A stretch of 25,127 bases of DNA. Origin: a virus. This document shows positions 13,062-21,000 of the stretch, one piece after another. The notes under the pieces were generated by a model. It had not been told where the DNA came from, ran no database searches, and worked only from the letters and a program-made list of their open reading frames with translations. The position numbers and the translations under genes are program-made. Each line of letters starts with the position of its first letter. Positions within the stretch are counted from its first letter, which is position 1. The DNA is taken from positions 1-25,127 of IMG/VR virus record IMGVR_UViG_3300007539_000189. The stretch is one strand, 5' to 3'.

Positions 13062-13088
13062 GGCTTTATGATTTGGAGATCATATTGA
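13035..13088 (+). pseudogene. Relic start of the Lys/Pro-rich gene
   Basis: ATG at 13035 encodes MPDHYKKPK, identical to the start of the intact gene at 13175, then diverges (GFMIWRSY) and stops at 13086-13088 after 17 residues. Its upstream sequence is CAAAAGACTACTA, whereas the intact copy has CAGGAGACTACTA. The relic has lost, or never had, the Shine-Dalgarno, so it is probably untranslated. Confidence 0.7.
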
Positions 13089-13112
13089 TAATTTATGATC
13101 CAGAGGTCATAT
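13065..13112. repeat. Two tandem hairpin units between duplicated ends
   Basis: Units at 13065-13085 and 13092-13112, 17 of 21 bases identical, offset 27 bp. The first forms TATGAT-TTGGAG-ATCATA (6-bp stem). The second forms TATGA-TCCAGAGG-TCATA (5-bp stem). They lie in the AT-rich spacer between the 85-bp repeats and resemble neither flanking gene. Confidence 0.65.
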
Positions 13113-13116
13113 ACGA

Positions 13117-13201
13117 GCGGCACACTGGGCCAATAAAGTAAAGTGGTGAACTTTTTTAATACAGGAGACTACTAATGCCAGACCACTACAAAAAGCCTAA
13201 G
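13117..13201 (+). repeat. 85-bp direct repeat, copy 2
   Basis: Second copy of 12977-13061, with 5 mismatches. It begins with a vestige of the basic protein gene tail (codons for AAHWANKVKW then stop) and runs into the intact gene start at 13175, where the Shine-Dalgarno AGGAG is present. Confidence 0.95.
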
Positions 13202-13414
13202 CCTCGGCCAAAGGCCAATACAACAAAACCTAAGCCGCGCCCTGAAAAGAGCCTTGCACCCAAAACTTCACCGCGACCTAAGGCACCCTCGGTAGACGGC
13301 CAGATTTTACGAGATATTATCGGAGATATCCAAAAGAGGGAAAAGAAAGAGCGGGAGCGGAGACAAAAAAATACTCCACGACTTCAACCAAAGTCCGGTA
13401 AATACTGGACTTAA
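13175..13414 (+). CDS. Lys/Pro-rich small protein (79 aa)
   Basis: A 79-residue protein, extremely basic. The first half is unstructured KPRPK repeats (KPKPRPKANTTKPKPRPEKS). A helical charged segment ILRDIIGDIQKREKKERERR follows (about 44-63), then a short LQPKSGKYWT end. I do not recognise the family; the composition suggests a nucleic-acid-binding or capsid-internal protein, which is inference. AGGAG precedes the ATG. A degenerate copy of its 5' end lies 140 bp upstream. Confidence 0.65.
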   Translation: MPDHYKKPKPRPKANTTKPKPRPEKSLAPKTSPRPKAPSVDGQILRDIIGDIQKREKKERERRQKNTPRLQPKSGKYWT

Positions 13415-13431
13415 TATAAGAGGAAAGAAAA

Positions 13432-13890
13432 GTGGCCAACGTATCCCATTCTACCCTAACTGGTGCAGACCTCCACGAGCCAAAGGGTGTAGCCTCTGCC
13501 TCGAACAATGAGGTCTATGTTGCCAACGGTTCAGCATCTGGTGCTTGGACTGCACTACAATATCACGCACACGGCGTCATTGCAGATGTATCAACTTCTG
13601 AGACAGTTTACATCCCCATGCCTTATGCCGGAACTGTTGCAAAGGTTATCACCGTTCTAGAGGGGGCAATCACTGTAGCTGATGCAACTATTACGGCTAA
13701 GAACTCAGCAGGCTCCTCTATGGGAACTATTACTGTGGCCTACACAAGCTCTGCCGCTGGAGATGTGGACACCTTAGCCCCCGCTTCCAACAACACAGTC
13801 ACGGCAGATGATTACATCACCATTGAGACAGATGGTGGCTCTACTACAGCCCAGAAGTTGTGGTGGACCGTTGTTGTGGATCGAAGCTAA
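13432..13890 (+). CDS. Head decoration/fibre-type protein, GTG start
   Basis: GTG at 13432 is preceded by AAGAGGAAAG, a strong site; no nearby ATG fits the conserved N-terminus. The 152-residue product opens SHSTLTGADLHEPKGVASAS, a motif found at the start of many virion surface proteins in environmental phages ('TLTG-DLHEPKG--AA---VYVANG-G'). It continues with a beta-rich domain (VYIPMPYAGTVAKVITVLEG, AITVADATITAKNSAGSSMG). A trimeric outer-capsid or tail decoration role is inferred. The stop overlaps the following start (TAATG). Confidence 0.7.
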   Translation: MANVSHSTLTGADLHEPKGVASASNNEVYVANGSASGAWTALQYHAHGVIADVSTSETVYIPMPYAGTVAKVITVLEGAITVADATITAKNSAGSSMGTITVAYTSSAAGDVDTLAPASNNTVTADDYITIETDGGSTTAQKLWWTVVVDRS

Positions 13891-14624
13891 TGCCAACATA
13901 CACCTTGCTCCAAATAGTGCAGAAGATACTTAATGACATGGATGCGGAAGAGGTTAACGCTATTGGCGACACCTCCGAAAGCACCCAGGTTGCGAACATT
14001 GTTGAAGATACCTACTACAACATGATCAGCAACCGCCTTATCCCAGAACATAAGGAGTTGATCCAGCTTACTTCGTTGTCTAGTGCATCTCGGCCCACTC
14101 ACTTCCAGTATCCGACAAATGTCACTGCCATAACTGGTGTGTGGTATGACAAGTCCTCGGACAGCAGCCTAGAGTACAAACCGGTTGAGTGGGTTGAGCC
14201 AGAGGTTTTCTTCCGGCGGACAGATGGTCGGTCCTCGGATTACACGACAGTTACGGATGTCAACGGTGCAACGTCGCTCCGAATTGGTAACGCAAAGCAC
14301 CCCGACTTCTACACCTCCTTTGATGATGAATACATTGTCATGGACAGCCACCTTAGTAGCCTAGACTCTATTTTGTTGGCGTCCAAAACAAGGGCTATAA
14401 GGACTAAGATACCTACATTCAGCATCTCGGACTCCTTCACCCCCGACATTGATGAAAATTACTTCCCCCTCCTGATCTCCGAAAGCAAGTCTGTGGCTAT
14501 GTCTCTGCTAAAAGGTGGTACAGACCCAAAGATTGAACAGGCTGCTCGACGGCAGAGGTCGAGGATTCAGAACGACCTGTACAACACGGTAAAGACTAAG
14601 AGGTTAAGCATCTATGGGCGTTGA
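13890..14624 (+). CDS. Head-tail adaptor, T7 gp11-like (tail tubular A)
   Basis: ATG at 13890 overlaps the previous stop as TAATG; the earlier in-frame GTG at 13860 is less likely. The product is 244 residues. The N-terminus PTYTLLQIVQKILNDMDAEE then VNAIGDTSESTQVANIVEDT and YYNMISNR matches the gatekeeper/adaptor that binds beneath the portal. GVWYDKSSD and a long C-terminal helix KIEQAARRQRSRIQNDLYNT follow. Portal, adaptor and nozzle appear in conserved order. It overlaps the next small gene by 11 bp. Confidence 0.85.
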   Translation: MPTYTLLQIVQKILNDMDAEEVNAIGDTSESTQVANIVEDTYYNMISNRLIPEHKELIQLTSLSSASRPTHFQYPTNVTAITGVWYDKSSDSSLEYKPVEWVEPEVFFRRTDGRSSDYTTVTDVNGATSLRIGNAKHPDFYTSFDDEYIVMDSHLSSLDSILLASKTRAIRTKIPTFSISDSFTPDIDENYFPLLISESKSVAMSLLKGGTDPKIEQAARRQRSRIQNDLYNTVKTKRLSIYGR

Positions 14625-14970
14625 GATTACTACAGAAGAGGGTGTGGACCTGTTTGGTCGACCTACAGTGACCTATAGTTGTCCAAGCAAAACAAAGTCC
14701 GCATATCGGATTCAGAAGTCTCAAGACGGTTTTTGCTTTCTTGAGATTGTTGTTGTAGACGGTGGGGTTGTTCCTAAGAACCTCGAAACGAAAGCTACCA
14801 ACGAAAAAGAGCTTGATCGGAGAATTCGGCACCACTTTGAAACCATGAAAACCTCCACTAGGGCTTTCTATGAAGAGAAGTATAAGGACAAACCTATTCC
14901 CACTCTTAGAACGAAGAAGGTGAAAGATGGCAAAGGCCCCGCAGCAAAAGCCGAGGAACAGGTTCAATAG
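14614..14970 (+). CDS. Unknown protein between adaptor and nozzle (118 aa)
   Basis: An unrecognised 118-residue protein whose reading frame overlaps the adaptor (11 bp) and the nozzle (44 bp) genes. The first half is strand-rich (GVDLFGRPTVTYSCPSKTKS), then a charged helical half (KELDRRIRHHFETMKTSTRA) and a disordered Lys-rich tail. Overlaps at both ends and an AAGAGG site support its being real. It may be a tail assembly factor, on position only. Confidence 0.65.
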   Translation: MGVEITTEEGVDLFGRPTVTYSCPSKTKSAYRIQKSQDGFCFLEIVVVDGGVVPKNLETKATNEKELDRRIRHHFETMKTSTRAFYEEKYKDKPIPTLRTKKVKDGKGPAAKAEEQVQ

Positions 14971-17107
14971 AGGCCTGATCACTGAGGCTGGTGAACTTAC
15001 TTTTCCTGATGATGCTTCTGTAGATGAGCTTAATTGCACCCTTCTGCGTGATGGCTCTAGACGCCGTCGTCTGGGCATTGAGTACGAAACTGGTTATACA
15101 ACTGACGCTGGGGCCACACTCACTGATGGGGCTATCTCTTCTGTCCACATATGGAAGAACGCTGGGGGAGAGCCTGAGACTACATTTGTTGTCGTTCAGT
15201 TAGGTGGAACCCTCCATTTCTACACCGAAGGTTCTGTAGTAAGCACGGGCAAAAAATCGTTTACACAGAACTTAACAACCTATGACCGCCCAACTGGGTC
15301 TGGTGCTGCGGCTGCTGAAGTGCAGACTGCGGTTATCCAAGGTCGGTTGGTTGTAGCTTCTCCCGAGATCAACACCTTTTACATTGAGTACGATCCTGAT
15401 GGAGACAGCATCAGTGCGACTGAAATCAGTTTCCGTGTGCGTGACTTTGAGTGGCAAGGTACGCGGGATGACTACTACACAGAAAGCCCCTCGTCCACTG
15501 TAAGTGTGGCAAGGGACTATGATACTAAAAATGCTGGTTGGGATGAAGACAACAATGGTCGAACTGGGACAGCCCTAGACTACTACAAATCTCAAGTTAG
15601 TAACAAGTACCCAGCCCTCACCCACCCTTGGTTCTCTGGTAAGGACTCCTCCAACCAACAAAGTGTCCCTGAGTTTAAGAAGATTGCTGGCGGTACTAGC
15701 CTCAGCGGTGTGGGGCGGTATACCTATGATCTCTACTCCATTGATCGTCAGACAGCCGCAAGCCTATCCGACAGTTCTCTTAACTACACAGAAACTTCGA
15801 GGTTCAAAACTGTCGCCTCCTTTGCTGGTCGGGTCTGGTACGCAGGTATGGAGAACGATAATACCTCAAAGGTATACTTCTCCCAAGTAATTGATGACAT
15901 CTCGGACATTGGGGAACTTCTGCAAGTTAACGACCCGACGAATGAATACTTCTCGGACCTACTAGACAACGATGGTGGGTTTGTACAAATTCCTGATGCG
16001 TATAACATCAAGAAGCTACACGTCCTTGGAACCAGCTTGATTGTATTTGCTGAAAATGGTGTGTGGTCGATCAAGGGTGTTGACAACGTGTTCCGTGCTA
16101 CCGGTTATGCAATCAACAAGATTTCAGATGCAGGTCTGGCTTATGATGGATCTTTTGTTGCACAAGAGGGTTCACGACCATATTGGTGGTCCTCTATCGG
16201 TATCTACACACTTGAGCTTTCGGTAGAGCAAAACAGTCTAAAGGCTGTCAACATCTCCTTAACTACAATCCAAACCCTGTTCGATAACATTGACCCGTCA
16301 AAGCGGGCGCAAGTTGCTTCTGCCTATGATGGGTTTAACAACCGGGTCGCTTGGTTTTATCCAGATGACGATGAATCAGTAGACTACAAGATGTCTAAGA
16401 TATTGTGGTTTGATGAGATACTGAAAGCCTTCTACCCTTGGGAGATATCGGAAAGCAGTACATCCATATACGCTGTGAAGCCCTTCTTCCTTGAGGGTGC
16501 TGCTTCCGCTGACGTTACCTTTAATGTGGTAGACGCAAACGAAGATCAGGTTATTGATGGCTCATCTGACACTGTGGTTGTTACCAGGACCGGTCGAAAC
16601 TTCTTGTCATCTTCTCTGGTTGTCTTGGTCCGCACTGATGTAGCTACAGACCGAGTAACCTTCGCCAAGTTTACCAATATCGAGTTTGTAGACTGGGGTG
16701 CGGCTGATTACAGTAGTTACGCAGAAGGTGGCTATGACTTCCTTGGTGACTTAACCATGAAGAAGTCCACAATGTACATAACCGTCCTGTGCAAGATCAC
16801 CGAAGACACAGTTGTATCTGATGGTGCAGGGGGTTTTGAATACACTCGACCTTCAAGTTGTAAGATATCCACATTCTGGGATTATGCAACCACAGCATCT
16901 CAAACAGCACAGGAAGCATACCGACTGAAGAATTTGGCAACCCCAACTGAAGCCGGTCCATTCGTTTATCCCCGTACAGTAACAACATCTCGACTTAGGC
17001 TGAGGGGTAGGGGGAGGTCACTTAGGGTGCGCTTTGAAAGCACATCAGGTTACGACTTCCACCTGCTTGGATATGACAGCATAAGTATGGGCAACAGGAG
17101 GCCCTAA
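14927..17107 (+). CDS. Tail nozzle, T7 gp12-like (tail tubular B)
   Basis: A 726-residue tail protein. The opening RNRFNRGLITEAGELTFPDD then ASVDELNCTLLRDGSRRRRL (10-49) is characteristic of the nozzle/stabiliser family in podophages. The body has the repeated beta-propeller-like strands and FAGRVWYAGMEN, IFAENGVWSIKG and YWWSSIGIYTLE motifs typical of the gp12 propeller. The C-terminus is beta-rich, ending SGYDFHLLGYDSISMGNRRP. It would form the distal end of the short tail below the adaptor. GAAGGTG lies just before the ATG inside the upstream gene. Confidence 0.85.
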   Translation: MAKAPQQKPRNRFNRGLITEAGELTFPDDASVDELNCTLLRDGSRRRRLGIEYETGYTTDAGATLTDGAISSVHIWKNAGGEPETTFVVVQLGGTLHFYTEGSVVSTGKKSFTQNLTTYDRPTGSGAAAAEVQTAVIQGRLVVASPEINTFYIEYDPDGDSISATEISFRVRDFEWQGTRDDYYTESPSSTVSVARDYDTKNAGWDEDNNGRTGTALDYYKSQVSNKYPALTHPWFSGKDSSNQQSVPEFKKIAGGTSLSGVGRYTYDLYSIDRQTAASLSDSSLNYTETSRFKTVASFAGRVWYAGMENDNTSKVYFSQVIDDISDIGELLQVNDPTNEYFSDLLDNDGGFVQIPDAYNIKKLHVLGTSLIVFAENGVWSIKGVDNVFRATGYAINKISDAGLAYDGSFVAQEGSRPYWWSSIGIYTLELSVEQNSLKAVNISLTTIQTLFDNIDPSKRAQVASAYDGFNNRVAWFYPDDDESVDYKMSKILWFDEILKAFYPWEISESSTSIYAVKPFFLEGAASADVTFNVVDANEDQVIDGSSDTVVVTRTGRNFLSSSLVVLVRTDVATDRVTFAKFTNIEFVDWGAADYSSYAEGGYDFLGDLTMKKSTMYITVLCKITEDTVVSDGAGGFEYTRPSSCKISTFWDYATTASQTAQEAYRLKNLATPTEAGPFVYPRTVTTSRLRLRGRGRSLRVRFESTSGYDFHLLGYDSISMGNRRP

Positions 17108-17110
17108 TAC

Positions 17111-17563
17111 ATGGCAGTAACCAGACTAGCCACAGAAGAAGACATCTTTGACCTGCTTGTGTTAGGGAGGGCTTTGTCGAGAGAGGCAGGGCCGTTCTAC
17201 AAGTTTGACCCTGAGAAAACTCAAACAGTCTTGAAGGAGTCTCTGACAAACGATCAGCTACAGACGTTTGTTTTGGAGGACCAAGGTAACGTCGTTGGTG
17301 GCATCGTTTGCGTATTGACGACCTTACCTCTTGGTCTTGCGCCCTTGGCTACAGAACTTGGTATGTTCATTGAACGGGACTACAGGGACAAGCACGGGCC
17401 TTGGGGGATGATTAAACTGTTAAAAGAGTTCGAAGGTTGGGCGAGGAAGTCTGGGGCCAAGCACCTGGTTATATCCAACATACTGTCTATGTCCGACAGC
17501 AAGAAACTCTACGAAAGGCTAGGGTTTAACCCTATTGAGTTAAATTACACAAAGGAGTTGTGA
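17111..17563 (+). CDS. GNAT-fold acetyltransferase-like protein (gp13 position)
   Basis: A 150-residue GNAT-fold protein. Motif A is TELGMFIERDYRDKHGPWGM (81-100), with the R-D-K-H-G-P-W-G turn that binds acetyl-CoA pyrophosphate in the family (usual R/Q-x-x-G-x-G/A). The end motif LYERLGF (133-139) is also typical. Residues 1-60 carry the substrate helices. It sits between nozzle and internal proteins, as T7 gp13 does; phage tail GNAT proteins are common, but substrates are unknown. Whether it is a structural or enzymatic factor is open. AGGAGG, a perfect Shine-Dalgarno, lies upstream. Confidence 0.85.
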   Translation: MAVTRLATEEDIFDLLVLGRALSREAGPFYKFDPEKTQTVLKESLTNDQLQTFVLEDQGNVVGGIVCVLTTLPLGLAPLATELGMFIERDYRDKHGPWGMIKLLKEFEGWARKSGAKHLVISNILSMSDSKKLYERLGFNPIELNYTKEL

Positions 17564-17564
17564 A

Positions 17565-18047
17565 ATGGCGGCAGTAGGAGCAGCTATTGGAGCGCTAGGA
17601 AGCAGTGCCGGATTTCTGACAGCGTTAAAGATCGGCGGCACATTATTTTCGATTGCGGGGCAACTTAAACAGCAATCGGCTGCTAAAAAAGCCCAAAAGA
17701 AAGAGCGTGAACGGGCAGCAGCCCAGAGGCGTAGGGAACAAAGGGCAGCTATCCGACAACGACAGATTGCAGCAGCTAGGGCAGCAAATGCAGCAGCAGC
17801 CCAAGGTACGTCTGGAGGGTCGGGACTAGCTGGTGGTACTACGGGCCTAGCATCAACAATTGGGTCAGGCATTGGTTATCAAGGATACATTGGTGGTCTA
17901 AATGATCAGATGATGAAGTATAACCAACAGGCTGTCACTTTTGGTAACTACGCTAGTTTTGGGCAAAGTATCGCTGGTTGGGCTAGTAAGAGGCTAGATG
18001 CTCTAAATGATACGCAACAACTTTCCATCCCAAACTACACACAATGA
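17565..18047 (+). CDS. Internal virion protein, T7 gp14-like
   Basis: A 160-residue protein with the marks of the gp14 pore-forming core protein. Residues about 5-33 are hydrophobic (AAIGALGSSAGFLTALKIGG then TLFSIAGQL). A long Ala/Arg/Gln-rich basic helix follows at about 36-78 (KKAQKKERERAAAQRRREQR), then a Gly/Ser-rich segment and a helical C-terminus. In T7, gp14 is ejected first and inserts into the outer membrane. The sequence and gene order support the same job here. AAGGAG lies before the ATG. Confidence 0.8.
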   Translation: MAAVGAAIGALGSSAGFLTALKIGGTLFSIAGQLKQQSAAKKAQKKERERAAAQRRREQRAAIRQRQIAAARAANAAAAQGTSGGSGLAGGTTGLASTIGSGIGYQGYIGGLNDQMMKYNQQAVTFGNYASFGQSIAGWASKRLDALNDTQQLSIPNYTQ

Positions 18048-18067
18048 CAAAAGACAGGTGATACGGA

Positions 18068-21000
18068 ATGGCTCAACTTCTCTCTACGCAGGTAAAGTCT
18101 CCCACTTTCATGGAAAAACTCTCTTCTGCTCTTACGGAGGAGGATGAGCTAACAGAGGAGAAACTTGTAGACACTGCGGCTGCCAGTGGTGCGCCTTTTG
18201 AAGGGACTGCTAAAGAGTATGTAGCTCAAAATCAAAGCAGCGAACCCTACGACCCTAATGTGCAGCAGGAGATTGTCAACAATGGCTACGCTCAGGGTCT
18301 AACAGCGGAAGAGGTTTACAATAAGCTGGCGGAAGAAGATCAGCGCCGTAAGATCATCAACGAGTATGACAACAAGGGCTATGCAATCTCCTTGCTTGGT
18401 CAAGACCCAGAACTAAGTGCTGTTGACCTCACATTCCACCTAAACCGGAAAACTACGGAAAGTGTCTTAGGTGATCTGTCGAAGAAAGCAGAGGGGGGTA
18501 ACGTCTCTAAGGTTGGTGAGTTTGTAGACCGCTACTTGGTAGGTATGATCGCCCGAACTGCTGAAGATCTTACCAGCGAAAAGGCAGACCTTGGGCAGCT
18601 AATCCGTAAGAACCAGGTCACCATGGACCCGAAAGAGTTCAAGGAGTGGTTCACGGGCCTCATGGAAAAAGAGGCATCAGAAGGGCTTTTCAGTGGTGAA
18701 GTAAACTACTGGAGCCTCATGGAGATGATCGAGGCTACCGAGTTTGGTGGAGACCCTTATTCTTCCAGCGCGTTTACCATGGGCCTGATTGATGTGGCTA
18801 CCGCTGGAACCACTGCTACTGTGGCTAAACTTGGTGTTAAGGCGGTTAAGGGTGCCTTGAAGAGTAGCACAGCAGTGAAGACTACAACCAAAGTCTCTGC
18901 ATCCCAGAGGGCCAAGAAGGTGGTAAGCGCCAACACTCCCGCACAGGCTGCTGCTGCTGCTAAGGGGGCAAATGCTGGAGCCTCCACGGCTGTCAAGATT
19001 GCTAACTCCGGTGTTCAAGGTGCGGTAGCTGATGAGGTTATGCGTAAGGGTACAGAGGCTTTCAACAACAACGGTAGCTACTGGATCAATGAAGCCCGCG
19101 CCGCTATGGATTATAGCCACAACCCAAACCGGATTATTGATCGTATGAGTGAACTTCGTCGCGCCATACCGGGAGTGTCTGAAGAAGAGCTTAAACTGGC
19201 TATTCGGGAAGAAGCCGACAGGGCAAAGAAGGCCTACAATAACGGATATGTCACTTCTGTAGTTACTCATGATGAGTTTAACAACTATAGTCTGCGGATT
19301 ATTGTGGGTGACAGCAAAGGGAATAGTTTTGTTGACCAAGTTGATGCAGAAGATGCAGCGGAAAAGTGGAGCAAGAAGTCTGGACTACAGGTTGATGTAG
19401 TAAACGGTCCAAATGGAAAGGGCCACTACTTGGCAATCAATGAGCGCCTGAACATGGACCAAGCAGCAAGTGCAGATGCTGTGGAAGGTGTCACCTCTAA
19501 TCTTCTCGCTAGACTCGCCGGAAGTACCCGCGCTCAAATTGGAGACCTTGCTAAATCTAGGCAGCAGGGTGGGGGTGTAGCGGCTCGTATACGGGAAAAG
19601 GCACTCCAACCAGAGATAGAGGTATTGCAGAAGGTAAAGAATCCGGTTGAGAGGGCTATTATTGACGATGTCCTTGAGATGGTTCGCGACTCTTCTGTCA
19701 ACGGAGACTTTCTTAAAAGAGACCTCACGGTAGATGAGTTTAAGGCTGAGTACGCCCGAGTTGCATCTGCTTTGGTTGCAAACGGTCAAAAGGGCAAGTT
19801 TAGCCGGACGGCAACACAGGACCACATAAACGCCTATGAGGCTGCACTAGAAATCAGTCGGTTTGACTACATCGAAAAGTCAACCCGTTTGGCTCACCAA
19901 ATGAACGAGCAAGGTTTCCGGCTGGTAGAATTTTCCGTAATGCCGGGTGAAGCCCCTATCTCTCGTGTGGCTACTCCTCATTCTGGTGCTATCCCAGACA
20001 ACGCCCGCATTATAGACCAAAACGGCAAGGATATCCCCAAAAGTAAGCTCAAAAAGGGCGCTAAGATATGGGAAGTCCAGTGGGTGGATGGCCGAACTTT
20101 TGTAGTAGATGCCACAAAAATTCAAGATGTGATGCCAGAAAACGCCTTGGGCTACAACTCTGGTGGTCGTCGTATTTACACAGAGCCTTACGCCATTACC
20201 ATTGGTCCCGATAAGGATTTTGCCATCCTGACCGCCAAGACTAGGAAGCGGGCAGCCAAGGCTGTAGAAGATCTTAAAAGGATTGCTAAGGGTGTGGCCG
20301 GTCGTAGTTGGGACGATATTGTTGGTGATGCATCTCTCGACAAGATCATCAAGGAAAACAATAGCTGGAACCCCAGCATTAAGACCGCTAGTGATTTAGC
20401 TACCTATGCTAAGGAGCGGTCGTGGCCTAAAATGGAAGAGGGCAATCTGGACTTCCTCGACATGCGGGAACCTTCTCGTAAGCGTGGACTAGAGAGCTTT
20501 GACAATGGATCAGCCTTTGACTTCTTGAAAACCAACAGCCGTAGGGATATTCCTATGGACAGCGTTGAGGGCAATGGGCCTAAGGTTGTTCGCCCCATGC
20601 AGTCTATTGTGGCTGGTGCAGAACGTACAGTCCGGTCCATCGTCAACAGACAGTCCAACTACGAAGCCAAGACTGCACTTCTGAAAAGAGTGTATCCTGA
20701 CCTGGTTCGTAGGAACTCCTCTATTGACGCTTTGTGGGCGAGGAAAAAAGCCGAACTAGCTCAACACAGTGATCCAAAAGTGCGTTCCCTCTACAATGTC
20801 ATACAACGCCGTGAAGGCAATGTTTATGGCAAAGAGGTTAGTCGCGAGATAGATGAGGCTCTTCAGGACTTTACCAACAAGTTCATAATGAAGGATGCCA
20901 CCCCAGAGCTTGAAGCTATCCAGCAGGGTATGTTGGCAGCAGCTTTTAAGACCATCTTCGCGTTTCAGACGGTTGGTACTTTCATCGTGCAGGCCGCCCA

